Counted from the stretch's first letter, positions 43,288-52,881 are shown. The stretch is DNA of 64,000 bases from Beijerinckiaceae bacterium (GCA_021324915.1 JAJPIC010000023.1:62001-126000); one strand, 5' to 3'. The notes: generated by a model from the sequence alone, not told the origin. A program made the numbers and translations.

Positions 43288-44511
43288 TCAGGGAAACAGG
43301 GCGCCCTCTCTGCGCACGGAAATTTCGCCCGGCAGAATCCCTTCCATGATCAACGCGCGGCGCAGCGGCGCAATATTCGAAAGGGCGAGCGACCCAAGAC
43401 CGCGCAACAGATCGACGGGCAGAGAATCCGAGAGCAGGGAGCGGTTCAAAACATCGACTCCGCTCGTGCGCAGAGCGATGTCCGGCCGCCGCGCTTGCGC
43501 GTAGGGGCGCAGAGACTCGGGCGCGCCGATATCTGCGCCGCGCCGCCGCGCCGCCGCGAGACAGTCGACGAGAGCTGCAATGTCGCGCAGGCTGAGATTG
43601 AGGCCTTGTGCGGCGAGCGGGGGAAAGGCATGCGCCGCCTCTCCGATGAGCGCGATCCGGCGCGCGACGAGCCGCGTGACCTGCATGCCCATCATCGGAA
43701 AGAAGCCAGTGCCGCCGTCGATGCGCATCAGGCCGAATATATGATCGACCTCGCGGCCGATCTCCCGCGCGAGAGAGTCGGGAGGAAGCGCCCGACGGCG
43801 CTCGGCCTCGCGTGCCGACATCATCCAGACGAGGCTGGAGCGATGCGAGGCGCCCTCGCGCGGCTTGAGCGGCACGAGCGTGCAAGGCCCGTTGCGCGTA
43901 TGGAACTCGATCGAGCGATCCTGGTGCGGCTTCTCGTGCGCGGTCAGCGCCGTCAAAGCGGCCTGCGGGTAAGACCATCGGCGCGTGCCGATGCGCGCCT
44001 TGGCGCGGACCGTCGATCTTTGTCCGTCGGCAGCGATAATGAGCTTGGTATCAATGCTTCGGCGGGACGAGAATGTCGCGCGGACATGAGCGTCCCCCTG
44101 CGCGATATCGACGAGCCATTCGCTCGAAAGCTCTATCCCGTCCGTGCGACGCGCGATCTCGGCGAGGCGGGCGACGAGCTTGTCCGTTTCGATATTCGCG
44201 CCGAGCGCGGGAAGCCCAACATCCGCGGCACGAAAGGCGAGGCGCGGGATCGGCACGCGCGAGCCGGTCGCATCGATCATCTCGATCGATTCGATCGGCG
44301 CCGCCACAGGGCGAAGCTCGGGCCAGAGGTTCAGCGAGCGCAGGAAGCGCAGCGAACCTTCGAACAGGGCGACGGTGCGGCCGTTGCTCGCGAGGTCGAG
44401 CGAGCCGCTCGCGAGCACGCGGAAGCCCGATTGGGCGAGCGCAATCGCGCTTGCAAGGCCTGCGGCGCCGGCGCCGACAACGAGAACATCCGGGTCCGTC
44501 GTCTGCGCCAT
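43288..44511 (-). CDS. FAD-dependent monooxygenase, UbiH/UbiF/COQ6 type
   Basis: 407 residues. FAD-binding GxGxxG (DVLVVGAGAAGLASAIALAQ), the mid-protein VIAADGQRS-type DG motif (LIIAADGQRSTVRAKARIGT) and the second FAD motif RIALIGEAAHAFPPLAAQGL-NLSLRD are those of ubiquinone-biosynthesis hydroxylases. It probably hydroxylates the quinone ring; which carbon cannot be decided. Its start is 4 bases from the end of gltA, so the two may be co-transcribed. Confidence 0.9.
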   Translation of the reverse strand: MAQTTDPDVLVVGAGAAGLASAIALAQSGFRVLASGSLDLASNGRTVALFEGSLRFLRSLNLWPELRPVAAPIESIEMIDATGSRVPIPRLAFRAADVGLPALGANIETDKLVARLAEIARRTDGIELSSEWLVDIAQGDAHVRATFSSRRSIDTKLIIAADGQRSTVRAKARIGTRRWSYPQAALTALTAHEKPHQDRSIEFHTRNGPCTLVPLKPREGASHRSSLVWMMSAREAERRRALPPDSLAREIGREVDHIFGLMRIDGGTGFFPMMGMQVTRLVARRIALIGEAAHAFPPLAAQGLNLSLRDIAALVDCLAAARRRGADIGAPESLRPYAQARRPDIALRTSGVDVLNRSLLSDSLPVDLLRGLGSLALSNIAPLRRALIMEGILPGEISVRREGALFP

Positions 44512-44515
44512 CGTC

Positions 44516-45829
44516 TCAGCGTTGCGCGATCGGCACGTAATCGCGCTGTTTCGCGCCGGTATAGAGCTGGCGCGGCCGCCCGATCTTCTGGCTCGGATCC
44601 TCGATCATCTCCTTCCACTGCGCGACCCAGCCGGCTGTACGCGCCACGGCGAAAAGCGCGGTGAACATCGAGGTCGGAAAGCCCATCGCCTTGAGCGTGA
44701 TGCCCGAATAGAAGTCGATATTGGGATAAAGCTTCTTCTCGATGAAATATTCGTCGCTGAGCGCGATCTGCTCGAGCTCCATCGCGACTTCGAGCAGCGG
44801 ATCGTCCTTGCGGCCGGTCTCGTTCAGGACTTCGTGGCAGCGCTTCTGCATGATTTTCGCGCGCGGATCGTAGTTCTTGTAAACGCGATGGCCGAAGCCC
44901 ATCAGGCGGAAGGGGTCGTTCTTGTCCTTGGCGCGAGCGATGTATTTCGGGATGTTTTTGACCGTTCCGATCTCCTCGAGCATTTTGAGCGCCGCCTCGT
45001 TCGCTCCGCCGTGCGCCGGGCCCCAGAGACAGGCAACGCCCGCCGCGATACAGGCGAAAGGATTGGCGCCGGAAGAGCCGGCAAGGCGCACGGTCGAGGT
45101 CGACGCATTCTGCTCGTGATCGGCATGCAGGATGAAGATCTGGTCGAGCGCGCGGGCCATCACCGGATTGACCTCGTATTCCTCGCACGGCACGGCGTAG
45201 CACATGCGCAGGAAGTTCGAGGCATAGTCGAGATCGTTCTTCGGATAGATGAAGGGCTGACCGATCGCATATTTATATGCCAGGGCGGCGAGCGTCGGCA
45301 GCTTGGCGATCAGCCGCATCGAAGCCAGCATGCGCTGGTGCGGCTCGGAGATGTCGGTCGCGTCGTGATAGAAGGCCGAGAGCGCGCCGACGCTCGCAAC
45401 CAGAACCGACATCGGATGCGCGTCGCGCCGGAAGCCCTGAAAGAAGCGGGCGAGCTGCTCGTGCACCATTGTGTGGCGCCGGATGCGATAGTTGAAGTCG
45501 GCGCGCTGCGCAGCGGTGGGCAATTCGCCGTAAAGGAGGAGATAGCAGGTTTCGAGAAAGTCGCCTTTTTCGGCGAGCTGCTCGATCGGATAGCCGCGAT
45601 AAAGCAGGATGCCGTTGTCACCGTCGATATAAGTGATCTTCGACTCGCAGCTGGCGGTCGAGGTAAAGCCGGGATCGTAAGTGAAGACGCCGGTCTGCGA
45701 ATAGAGCTTGCCGATGTCGACGACCGATGGCCCGAGCGTTCCTTGCCGGACCGGCACGGACACGAACTTGTCGCCGATCGTGAAGGAACCCGTCGTGCTC
45801 GTGGGAGCACTCGCTGTTGCGTCCAACAT
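44516..45829 (-). CDS. gltA: citrate synthase (type II)
   Basis: 437 residues. Hexameric, NADH-sensitive class found in Gram-negatives: [20 protein letters not shown] and [20 protein letters not shown] at the N-terminus; catalytic His in [10 protein letters not shown] and [25 protein letters not shown]; and Asp region [15 protein letters not shown]. It condenses oxaloacetate and acetyl-CoA. AGGG lies before ATG 45829. The gltA-gltX-comEC-lexA neighbourhood is conserved in Rhizobiales. Confidence 0.97.
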   Translation of the reverse strand: MLDATASAPTSTTGSFTIGDKFVSVPVRQGTLGPSVVDIGKLYSQTGVFTYDPGFTSTASCESKITYIDGDNGILLYRGYPIEQLAEKGDFLETCYLLLYGELPTAAQRADFNYRIRRHTMVHEQLARFFQGFRRDAHPMSVLVASVGALSAFYHDATDISEPHQRMLASMRLIAKLPTLAALAYKYAIGQPFIYPKNDLDYASNFLRMCYAVPCEEYEVNPVMARALDQIFILHADHEQNASTSTVRLAGSSGANPFACIAAGVACLWGPAHGGANEAALKMLEEIGTVKNIPKYIARAKDKNDPFRLMGFGHRVYKNYDPRAKIMQKRCHEVLNETGRKDDPLLEVAMELEQIALSDEYFIEKKLYPNIDFYSGITLKAMGFPTSMFTALFAVARTAGWVAQWKEMIEDPSQKIGRPRQLYTGAKQRDYVPIAQR

Positions 45830-45982
45830 GGAACCCTGCCTTCCTGAATCGCCGGAGCCCCTGGTTCGTCATCACGATCCCGGGCGGGCCGAGTGGTGCA
45901 CTGCAATATCACCTAACGCATACTCGGGTCAGGTTCAAGCTACGCCAATGCGGCGCGGTGGCACGAACCTCGGTTTGCTTGC

Positions 45983-47401
45983 TCAGCGCAGCTGATCTTC
46001 CAATCGCCCGAGACTCTGCTCGCGCCCAAGCACTTCGAGCACGTCGAATATGCCGGGCGAGGTCGCGCGTCCGGTAAGCGCGGCGCGCAAAGGTTGGGCA
46101 ACCTGGCCCAGTTTCAGGTCCATTTGTTCAGCATAACGGCGCACAACGGCTTCGGTTGCGTTGGCATTCCATTCCTCGATTTCCTTGAGGCGCAGCAGAA
46201 GCTCTTCGAGATGTTTCCGGCCGCCGGAATCGAGGATGTCCTTTGCCTGTTTGTCGAGCGCGAGCGGACGTGCCGCGAAGAGAAAGGCGGCGCCGTCGCG
46301 CAATTCGAGCAGCGTCTTGGCGCGCTCCTTGAGGCCTGGCATGGCGGCAAGCAGCTTCGCCTGCATGGCCGCATCAAGCTCGCTCGGCAGATGCTCGCGC
46401 GCCGGCAGATGCGGCCAAGTCTCATTGAGCGCCTTGACGAGATCCGCATCGGCGCTCGCGCGTATATAATGGCCGTTGAGGTTCTCGAGCTTGACGAAGT
46501 CGAACCGTGCCGGCGAGCGGCCGATATGGGCGAGATCGAAGACCTCGATCATCTCCTCGGCGGTGAAGAACTCCTGGTCGCCATGGCTCCAGCCGAGGCG
46601 GACGAGATAATTGCGCAGCGCCGCCGGCAAATAGCCCATCGCGCGATAGGCATCGACGCCGAGCGCGCCATGCCGTTTCGACAATTTGGCGCCGTCGGAC
46701 CCGTGAATGAGCGGAACATGCGCCATGGCCGGGATCTGCCAGTCGAGCGCCTGGTAGATCTGCATCTGCCGCGCGGCATTGGTCAGATGATCGTCGCCGC
46801 GAATGACATGGGTGACGCCCATATCGTGATCGTCGACGACGACAGCCAGCATATAGGTCGGCGTGCCGTCGGAGCGCAGCAGCACGAGGTCGTCGAGATT
46901 TTCGTTCGCCCAGGAAACGCGGCCCTGCACGATGTCGTCGAGCACGGTTTCGCCGGTCTGCGGTGCCTTGAGGCGCACCACCGGCTTGATGCCGGGCGGC
47001 GCCTCCGAAGGCGAGCGATCGCGCCAGCGCCCGTCATAGCGGGGCGGCCTGCCTTCGGCGCGCGCCTTGGCGCGCATATCGTCGAGCTCTTCCGGTGTCG
47101 CGTAGCAAAGATAGGCCTTGCCGGTGGCAAGCAATTGCTCGGCAACTTCGCGATGCCGGCCGGCGCGCTGAAATTGATGGATGACCTCCCCGTCCCAGGT
47201 GAGACCGAGCCATTTCAGCCCATCGAGGATCGCGGCGATCGCCGCGTCCGTCGAGCGCTCGCGGTCCGTATCTTCGATCCGCAGCAGCATCTTGCCGCCG
47301 CAGTGCCGGGCGAAGAGCCAGTTGAAGAGAGCGGTCCGCGCGCCGCCGATATGGAGGAAGCCGGTCGGCGAAGGAGCGAAACGGGTGATCACATCTGCCA
47401 T
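45983..47401 (-). CDS. gltX: glutamyl-tRNA synthetase
   Basis: 472 residues, class I synthetase. HIGH motif in [25 protein letters not shown]-type loop in [16 protein letters not shown], zinc-free insertion and an all-helical anticodon-binding C-terminus ([25 protein letters not shown]). Length is that of the standard, possibly non-discriminating enzyme used for tRNA-Glu and tRNA-Gln in alphaproteobacteria. Starts 279 bases from the divergent comEC gene. Confidence 0.97.
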   Translation of the reverse strand: MADVITRFAPSPTGFLHIGGARTALFNWLFARHCGGKMLLRIEDTDRERSTDAAIAAILDGLKWLGLTWDGEVIHQFQRAGRHREVAEQLLATGKAYLCYATPEELDDMRAKARAEGRPPRYDGRWRDRSPSEAPPGIKPVVRLKAPQTGETVLDDIVQGRVSWANENLDDLVLLRSDGTPTYMLAVVVDDHDMGVTHVIRGDDHLTNAARQMQIYQALDWQIPAMAHVPLIHGSDGAKLSKRHGALGVDAYRAMGYLPAALRNYLVRLGWSHGDQEFFTAEEMIEVFDLAHIGRSPARFDFVKLENLNGHYIRASADADLVKALNETWPHLPAREHLPSELDAAMQAKLLAAMPGLKERAKTLLELRDGAAFLFAARPLALDKQAKDILDSGGRKHLEELLLRLKEIEEWNANATEAVVRRYAEQMDLKLGQVAQPLRAALTGRATSPGIFDVLEVLGREQSLGRLEDQLR

Positions 47402-47680
47402 GAAGCTTCTGGTTCATCCTCGGTTGGAATGGCTGCGCGGTTTGCCTCTACGTAATGGACATCCGCCGCTTGTCACGCCTTCGTAATCGCAAGACTCGGG
47501 GCGCAAGCGCAGATTGCATGGCGAGATCGCCGGGACAAGGCCGCGCTGGCGCTGGATCAGATCCTTGTTCTCCCCGGATCGGCTCCCCGAACCTGGGTCC
47601 GAGATCGAGGCGTCCGGAAAAGAGGAGCCTTCCTGCTTGCCAGGCCGAGGCTGCGGTCCGATCATGGGGCAGGGGGTTCC
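47402..47680. promoter_or_regulatory. divergent intergenic region gltX/comEC with a degenerate repeat
   Basis: Bases about 47560-47670 (CCGGATCGG ... CCTGGGTCCGAGATCGAGGC, then GTCCGGAAAAGAGGAG) resemble a decayed copy of the palindromic repeats at 49951 and 50066. Promoters for both genes must lie here. Confidence 0.45.
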
Positions 47681-49918
47681 ATGACCGACATTTCGGCCGT
47701 AGCAAGCGAGCGGAGCCGCGCCAGGCTCGCGACGCGTCTCGGCCTCGGCGATCTGCGCCGGCTCGTTCTCGCGGCTTTCGAAATCGAGGCCGCCGAGCGC
47801 CGGCTTTTTCTTTGGCTCCCGGTCGCGGCGGGAAGCGGCGCCATCTCTTATCTCGTCGCCGATCGCGAACCCTCGCTCGCCTATGCAGCAGGGGCGGCGG
47901 CGCTCTTTGCCTTTCTTGCCTACGTGCTCCGCGAGCGCCGCCTCGGGCGTATCATCGCACTCGGCCTCTGCTGCCTCTGCCTCGGAATCCTTTCAGCGAG
48001 CTGGCGGACGGCGCGCGTCGCCGCGCCGCGGATCGACCGGATCGAATTCGCCACGCTCGAAGGCTTCATCGAGGAGATGGACTTTCGCCCGACCGGCGCG
48101 CGGTTCGTTCTGCGGCCGGTCAAGGCCGAAGGCCTCGAGCAATTGCCCTATCGCATCCGCCTGACGATCTCCCGCACCCCGCCCTTCGAGGCCGGAACTT
48201 ACGTGCGGCTCAAGGCGCGGCTTCTGCCGCCGGCGCAAGCGAGCCTGCCGGGCGGCTATGATTTCTCCCGCGACGCCTGGTTCGCGCGGATCGGCGCGGT
48301 CGGCAATGTGCTCGGCCGCGTCGAGGTCCTCGCCTCGCAGGCAGAGTCCGATCCCGTGACCCGCGCCATGATGGCGGTCGACCGCGCCCGCAATGCTTTG
48401 GCGCGGCGGGTTTATACGACGATCGGCGGCGAATCGGGCGCAATCGCCGCCGCAATGGTGACGGGCAAGCGCGACCTTCTCTCCGAAGATACGAAAGAAG
48501 TGATCCGCGAGGCGGGCATTTTCCACATCGTCACGATCTCCGGCGTGCAGATGACGCTGGTCGCGGGCATCTTTTTCGTCGGATTGCGCATGGTCTTTGC
48601 GCTTTCGCCGATGCTGGCGCTACGCTATCCGATCAAGAAATGGGCAGCGGCTGCGGCCATTCTCGGCGCGATCTTCTACGATATCCTGATCGGATCGCGC
48701 GTCGGCACCGAGCGCGCGCTCATTATGACTCTGATCATGCTCGGTGCCATCCTCGTCGACCGACAGTCGCTCAGCATGCGCAATCTCGCCATTGCCGCGG
48801 CGATTGTGATCGCCATCGAGCCCGAAGCGCTGCTGAGCGCCAGTTTCGAGCTTTCCTTCGCAGCGGTCGCGGCGCTCGTTGCGGTCTATGAAGGGCGCGC
48901 CGGTTTTGCGGCCGAGCGGCGCGCGCAAACGACCGCACGCGCGCCGGAAGCCATCCGTTCCGCCTGGCGCGAGCGCTTGGCGCTGGTGCGCGAGAAACTG
49001 GCACATGGGCCGGCGGCGCTCTTTTTCGCAACGCTTTGCGCGACGACCGCGACGGCCTCTTTCATGGCCTATGATTTCCACGAGCTCAGCCCCTATGTGC
49101 TGATCGGCAATCCGCTGACTTTGATGATCATCGAAGTTTTTGCGGTGCCCGGCGCGCTCATCGGCACTTTGCTTTATCCGCTCGGGCTCGACGGGTTCGT
49201 CTGGCATTATGTCGGGGCAGGAATTTCTTTCGTGCTCTGGGCGGCGCGGCTCATCGGCAATATGCCAGGATCCACGATCCGTCTCGACGCATTCGCGCCT
49301 TGGGCAATCGTCTTTCTCGCCTTTTCCGTGCTCTCGGCGGTGATCTGGCGCAGCTTGATTCTGCGGCTCACGGCCATCCCGCTCGCCGCCGTCGGCATCT
49401 ATGGCGCGGTGAGCGCGCCGTCTTTCGATGTCGCGATTGCGGCGAGCGGCGATGCGCTCGCGATCCGCGGCGCCGACGGCAAGCTCGCCATCATCGGTCA
49501 GCATCCGAGCCTCTTTGCCGCCGAACAATGGCTGCGTGCGGATGCGGATGGGCGCGATCCGCATGCAGCGATCACCAAGGACACGTGCGATCGGATCGGC
49601 TGCGTCGGCATTTTGCCGGACGGGCGTGCCTTCGCTCTCGTGCTCGATCGTGCGGCTTTCGCGGAAGATTGCTTGCGCGCCGACGTGATCGTCTCGCCGC
49701 TCTATGCGCCGATCGGCTGCGCGGCGCCGCTCATCTTCGACCGGGAGAAATTGGAGGAGACCGGTGCCGTGACGCTCGTTGCGCGCAAGGCGGGATGGGC
49801 GATCATGAGCGACCGAGGCCCGGACGAGGATCGGCCCTGGTCGCCCGCGCCGAAGGAAAGATGGGGCAGGGCAGGCGACGAGAAACCGGCGGACGAGCCG
49901 ACCGGGCCACTCGAGTGA
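47681..49918 (+). CDS. comEC: ComEC/Rec2-family membrane protein
   Basis: 745 residues. An N-terminal pair of helices and DUF4131-type OB region (LEGFIEEMDFRPTGARFVLR), then the Competence domain with the signature ESGAIAAAMVTGKRDLLSED and FHIVTISGVQMTLVAGIFFV, and about eight membrane helices. The final 150 residues (ALAIRGADGKLAIIGQHPSL onward) sit where other ComEC proteins have a metallo-beta-lactamase domain, but the HxHxDH motif is missing, as in many alphaproteobacterial members. Forms the inner-membrane DNA-uptake channel in competent bacteria; competence in this organism is unknown. Confidence 0.9.
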   Translation: MTDISAVASERSRARLATRLGLGDLRRLVLAAFEIEAAERRLFLWLPVAAGSGAISYLVADREPSLAYAAGAAALFAFLAYVLRERRLGRIIALGLCCLCLGILSASWRTARVAAPRIDRIEFATLEGFIEEMDFRPTGARFVLRPVKAEGLEQLPYRIRLTISRTPPFEAGTYVRLKARLLPPAQASLPGGYDFSRDAWFARIGAVGNVLGRVEVLASQAESDPVTRAMMAVDRARNALARRVYTTIGGESGAIAAAMVTGKRDLLSEDTKEVIREAGIFHIVTISGVQMTLVAGIFFVGLRMVFALSPMLALRYPIKKWAAAAAILGAIFYDILIGSRVGTERALIMTLIMLGAILVDRQSLSMRNLAIAAAIVIAIEPEALLSASFELSFAAVAALVAVYEGRAGFAAERRAQTTARAPEAIRSAWRERLALVREKLAHGPAALFFATLCATTATASFMAYDFHELSPYVLIGNPLTLMIIEVFAVPGALIGTLLYPLGLDGFVWHYVGAGISFVLWAARLIGNMPGSTIRLDAFAPWAIVFLAFSVLSAVIWRSLILRLTAIPLAAVGIYGAVSAPSFDVAIAASGDALAIRGADGKLAIIGQHPSLFAAEQWLRADADGRDPHAAITKDTCDRIGCVGILPDGRAFALVLDRAAFAEDCLRADVIVSPLYAPIGCAAPLIFDREKLEETGAVTLVARKAGWAIMSDRGPDEDRPWSPAPKERWGRAGDEKPADEPTGPLE

Positions 49919-49950
49919 CCCTCTCCCCGTTCACGGAGAGAGAGGGCGGC

Positions 49951-50038
49951 TTCCCCGGACAAGCCCGCGAAGCGGGCGAAGATCCGGGGTCCAGGAACAG
50001 GCCTGGATCCCGGATCGGCGCTCCGCGCCGTCCGGGAA
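49951..50038. repeat. palindromic repeat, tandem unit 1
   Basis: An 88-bp unit that begins TTCCCCGGACAAGCCCGCG, contains the hairpin AGCCCGCGAAGCGGGC and GATCCGGGG, and ends GGCGCTCCGCGCCGTCCGGGAA, so both ends pair (TTCCCGGAC/GTCCGGGAA). It is nearly identical to unit 2. Confidence 0.85.
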
Positions 50039-50065
50039 AGTGTGAGGGGCTCAGTGATTTGCGGC

Positions 50066-50152
50066 TTCCCGGACAAGCCCGCGCAGCGGGTGCAGATCCG
50101 GGGTCTAGGAACAGGCCTGGATCCCGGATCGGCGCTCCGCGCCGTCCGGGAA
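50066..50152. repeat. palindromic repeat, tandem unit 2
   Basis: An 87-bp unit more than 90 percent identical to unit 1; the ends are again complementary (TTCCCGGAC/GTCCGGGAA). It lies 15 bases from the lexA stop and may also terminate transcription from either side. Degenerate relatives are at about 47560-47670 and 58661-58815. Confidence 0.85.
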
Positions 50153-50167
50153 AGGGAGCTGGCGCCC

Positions 50168-50869
50168 TCAATATTTCCGGATGAGGCTTACGAGCTTGCC
50201 TTGGATGCGCACGCGGTCGGGGCCGAAGATGCGCGTCTCATAAGCGGGATTGGCGGCTTCGAGCGCGATCGAGGCGCCGCGCTTGCGCAGGCGTTTCAGG
50301 GTTGCTTCCTCATCGTCGATGAGGGCAACGACAATATCGCCGGTCTCGGCCGTGTCCTGCTTGCGGATGACGACCGTATCGCCGTCGAAGATTCCGGCCT
50401 CGATCATCGAATCGCCGCGCACTTCGAGCCCGTAATGGTCGCCCGGCGGCAGCAGATCGGGCGGCAGATTGATCGTGTGGCTGCGGTTCTGGAGCGCGGA
50501 GATCGGCGTGCCGGCAGCGATCCGGCCCATGACGGGGATCGCGATTGTCGCGCGTTCCGCCTCGTCCTCCGGCGCCGGGGCGCGCACGCGGCCGAGATTG
50601 CCCTCGATCACCGAGGGCGAGAATTTCCTGCCGCGGCTGGCGACGGGTGTCGTCGATTCGGGGAGCCGCAGCACTTCGAGCGCGCGGGCGCGATTGGCGA
50701 GCCTGCGGATGAAGCCGCGCTCCTCGAGCGCCAGGATCAGCCGGTGAATGCCGGATTTGGAGCGCAGGTCGAGCGCGTCCTTCATCTCCTCGAAGGAGGG
50801 CGGCACACCGGTTTCTTTCAGGCGCTCATGGATGAAGCGCAGAAGTTCGCTTTGCTTGCGGGTCAGCAT
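50168..50869 (-). CDS. lexA: SOS regulator LexA
   Basis: 233 residues. N-terminal winged helix ([20 protein letters not shown], then [20 protein letters not shown]), a linker longer than in E. coli as usual for alphaproteobacteria, the self-cleavage site Ala119-Gly120 ([11 protein letters not shown]) and the catalytic dyad Ser154 ([10 protein letters not shown]) and Lys192 (ATLKR). A GTTC-N7-GTTC box lies 104 bases upstream of the start, so it is autoregulated. Confidence 0.96.
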   Translation of the reverse strand: MLTRKQSELLRFIHERLKETGVPPSFEEMKDALDLRSKSGIHRLILALEERGFIRRLANRARALEVLRLPESTTPVASRGRKFSPSVIEGNLGRVRAPAPEDEAERATIAIPVMGRIAAGTPISALQNRSHTINLPPDLLPPGDHYGLEVRGDSMIEAGIFDGDTVVIRKQDTAETGDIVVALIDDEEATLKRLRKRGASIALEAANPAYETRIFGPDRVRIQGKLVSLIRKY

Positions 50870-50972
50870 TTGTCTCGCTCTTGCGGCTCGTAAGCGAGCC
50901 GAATCAGTGGACTAGGAAATACGCTTCCGAGTTAGGATTTGGCGCTAAACAAAGAGTGAACGGACTGTATCC

Positions 50973-50987
50973 GTTCTTGCTGTGTTC
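50973..50987 (-). promoter_or_regulatory. SOS (LexA) box of lexA
   Basis: GTTCTTGCTGTGTTC is a perfect GTTC-N7-GTTC, the alphaproteobacterial LexA operator. It is positioned upstream of lexA on the minus strand (GAAC-N7-GAAC). Confidence 0.88.
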
Positions 50988-50993
50988 CGCAAG

Positions 50994-51045
50994 GGGGGCC
51001 AGGTACTGTCCGAACTAGGACACTGAGGGCTGGAAATTAGGACAG
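50994..51045. repeat. left TAGGACA repeat cluster of the accessory block
   Basis: GGGGGGCCAGGTACTGTCCG followed by AACTAGGACAC and AATTAGGACAG. The first 27 bases recur with one mismatch at 54123-54149. TAGGACA is also present three times at 54060-54120. The arrangement resembles the multiple terminal repeats of IS21-type elements, but I cannot show such an element. Confidence 0.6.
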
Positions 51046-51046
51046 C

Positions 51047-51631
51047 CTATAGGGGCCATGCCAGAAGGGTTCGATGGAAGTCGGCATGGTGCAGAAGTTC
51101 TGGGGCGGCTCGGTGACCCGGTAGTCCGATCAGGACAACCTGGAGGCCCGCTATCCGCGCATGTTTCATCGCGGGAATGCAGTCAGTATCATTGGTTATC
51201 AATACGATTCGCTCGACTGCCTTAGTATTGCAAAATGTTGCAATATCTAAGCCTATGCGCATATCCACTCCCTTTTGCTCAAAATCGGGCGCAAAGTCTG
51301 CATCTGTAAGTGCAGTTGGAGTGATCGGGACGCGTTTTGGCTTGAATCCTCTAAATTTCAATACTCCTAGGCGAACCGCAAAATATTCCTTTTTGGCTAA
51401 ACTTCTTAGCCAAGTATCTGTACCCTTGAAAGTAGTCGGATTTCCTGAAACAGGTAGAGTCGTCGTGCCGTTATACGGAGGACAATCATAATAATATATT
51501 CGGAACAGCGTTTCGTTTGGATGAACGCAAGCAAGAGCGATTTTTTCTATATAATCCGGATTATAGTTTTTATTCGCATTACGTACAATGACCCGAAGAT
51601 GACCTCCATCAATTAAAACGGCAGCTTTCAA
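51047..51631 (-). CDS. NYN-domain (LabA/DUF88-like) nuclease
   Basis: 194 residues from TTG 51631, which has GGGGGG 7 bases upstream; GTG 51646 is an alternative start. PIN-like fold with acidic residues in KAAVLIDGGHLRVIV, FEQKGVDMRIGLDIA and RIVLITNDTDCIPAMKHARI, the pattern of NYN ribonucleases. Codon use is strikingly AT-rich compared with lexA or comEC, so it was acquired by transfer. Stand-alone NYN proteins of this type occur often on mobile elements and are suspected of RNA cleavage in defence or stress; no partner is recognisable. Confidence 0.85.
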   Translation of the reverse strand: MKAAVLIDGGHLRVIVRNANKNYNPDYIEKIALACVHPNETLFRIYYYDCPPYNGTTTLPVSGNPTTFKGTDTWLRSLAKKEYFAVRLGVLKFRGFKPKRVPITPTALTDADFAPDFEQKGVDMRIGLDIATFCNTKAVERIVLITNDTDCIPAMKHARIAGLQVVLIGLPGHRAAPELLHHADFHRTLLAWPL

Positions 51632-51729
51632 ATAAGAACCCCCCACACGTTACCGTGAGGAGGGTTCGGATAATGCCCGCCTACGGGCGTAGCGGATATG
51701 AGCGGAATATGAGCCAGATTTCGTTTCTG

Positions 51730-52647
51730 TCAAGTGAACGAATTAGCCCTTCCACCCTCAATTACCCGAAACTGCCGACGCGGACCACGCACTTTCCGAG
51801 GATCGCGTGGCGCATTGTCCAGACAAGCCGTCACAAACTCGCCAATCGTCCAAGGATGGTCCGTGAGGCCGAGGGCCATTGCAGGCGTCTCGCGCCGTCC
51901 TAGGCTCTCATGGACGCGGCAGAAATTGTAATGCGCGACATAGAGCCCGACCGCCGCGACGTGGTGATCTAGCTTCTTCGAGAAAGCATTCGTGAGCCTG
52001 GTGAACCGGCGCTGTTGCATCCGCAGTGTCAAATTTTGCCGCTCAACGTAGCTGGTCGAAATGAACATCGGTTCGCCGATTACGTCGTATCGCTCTACCG
52101 CTACTACGTCGCCCGGCGAATAGCGCCGGGCCGCCTCCATGCTGATACCGGCATCTTCGCGGTACGTTTTGACGATGACGCCGTGCGAGCAGCGGGAGCC
52201 GAAGGCATCGCGGATCGCAGGACCGTAGGATGGCCAACCATCCGTCGAAATTTCTGGCGCATTCACCACACGGTCGCGGAGATCGGCGGCGAAAAGCATC
52301 GTGTTTTCGAGATCGCGCTTGCCAATGCGGAAGCTCAGGATCGCTTTCGCCGTCGCGGCGAGGGCGATGTAGATATATTGATCGCCCTTATTCGGGCCAT
52401 CTTTCGGCGTCCATTTGCGCTGTTTCTTGCCGACGAAGCTCCAGCATTCGTCTAGCTCGATCCTGGAGACCTGAACGCTATGAACGGTGCGATCATGGAA
52501 CTTGATCGCGCCGAGCCCGACACGGGCCGCGAGGCGCATGATCGTGTCGCGATGGATACCGGTCTGGCGCTCAACGGCGCGGATGCTCGCGCCTTCGCAA
52601 AGCGCGCCGATGACGGCGCATTGCTGGTCAAAAGGTAGAACGTTCAT
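51730..52647 (-). CDS. IS1-family transposase (ISMhu11-like group)
   Basis: 305 residues. N-terminal HTH (GALCEGASIRAVERQTGIHR-DTIMRLAARVG), then the DDE core: SRIELDECWSFVGKKQRKWT, EISTDGWPSYGPAI and STSYVERQNLTLRMQQRRFT, followed by YNFCRVHESLGRRETPAMAL. This is the long IS1-like type that is made from one frame. Terminal inverted repeats could not be found by eye: about 80 bp to the left and about 150 bp to the right were checked. ATG 52647 has no obvious ribosome-binding site. Confidence 0.9.
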   Translation of the reverse strand: MNVLPFDQQCAVIGALCEGASIRAVERQTGIHRDTIMRLAARVGLGAIKFHDRTVHSVQVSRIELDECWSFVGKKQRKWTPKDGPNKGDQYIYIALAATAKAILSFRIGKRDLENTMLFAADLRDRVVNAPEISTDGWPSYGPAIRDAFGSRCSHGVIVKTYREDAGISMEAARRYSPGDVVAVERYDVIGEPMFISTSYVERQNLTLRMQQRRFTRLTNAFSKKLDHHVAAVGLYVAHYNFCRVHESLGRRETPAMALGLTDHPWTIGEFVTACLDNAPRDPRKVRGPRRQFRVIEGGRANSFT

Positions 52648-52679
52648 GGGGCCAATCCATGAGTTGAGGATTGGGCCCC
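52646..52679. other. inverted repeat before the IS1-type transposase gene
   Basis: GGGGCCAATCC and GGATTGGGCCCC flank a 9-base loop, one base off perfect. GGGGCCAATCC recurs at about 52739, so this may be part of the element end or an attenuator. Confidence 0.45.
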
Positions 52680-52809
52680 TTCCGCTGGAAAAGCAGCGCC
52701 AACTGCTTTATATTTCGCGAAACGGTCATTCGACTTCCGGGGCCAATCCGGGGTTGATGATCGGGGGCCGGTGCCGCGCCAACGGCGCCGGTCCCACTAA
52801 TTCGGGTTC

Positions 52810-52881
52810 TTGGGGAGCCCGGATTCGAACCGGGATGTCCTGACCTGTAAAGCCGGCGTCCTACCGTTAGACCAATCCCCA
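52810..52881 (-). tRNA. atypical tRNA-like gene, anticodon TAC (Val by codon)
   Basis: Minus strand: acceptor TGGGGAT/CTCCCCA (T1-A72 pair, position 7 unpaired), D-arm GTC-TAACGGTAG-GAC, anticodon arm CCGGC-TTTACAG-GTCAG with a mismatch at 28-42, 5-base variable loop, perfect T-arm CCCGG-TTCGAAT-CCGGG. Discriminator A, no encoded CCA. The U1-A72 pair is unusual for Val and typical of Gln. It is either a divergent, mobile-element-borne tRNA or a decaying copy. Confidence 0.7.

Noticed and set aside
45830-45982. Possible riboswitch in the gltA leader
   Set aside because: Some pairing can be drawn, but no known motif is recognisable.
46094-47455. 453-residue plus-strand frame over gltX
   Set aside because: Antisense shadow.
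49951-50152. Possible CRISPR array
   Set aside because: Only two long units with complementary ends and no spacer pattern; no cas genes.
51647-52810. Terminal inverted repeats for the IS1-type transposase
   Set aside because: No matching pair could be found by eye on the two flanks, so element boundaries are not given.
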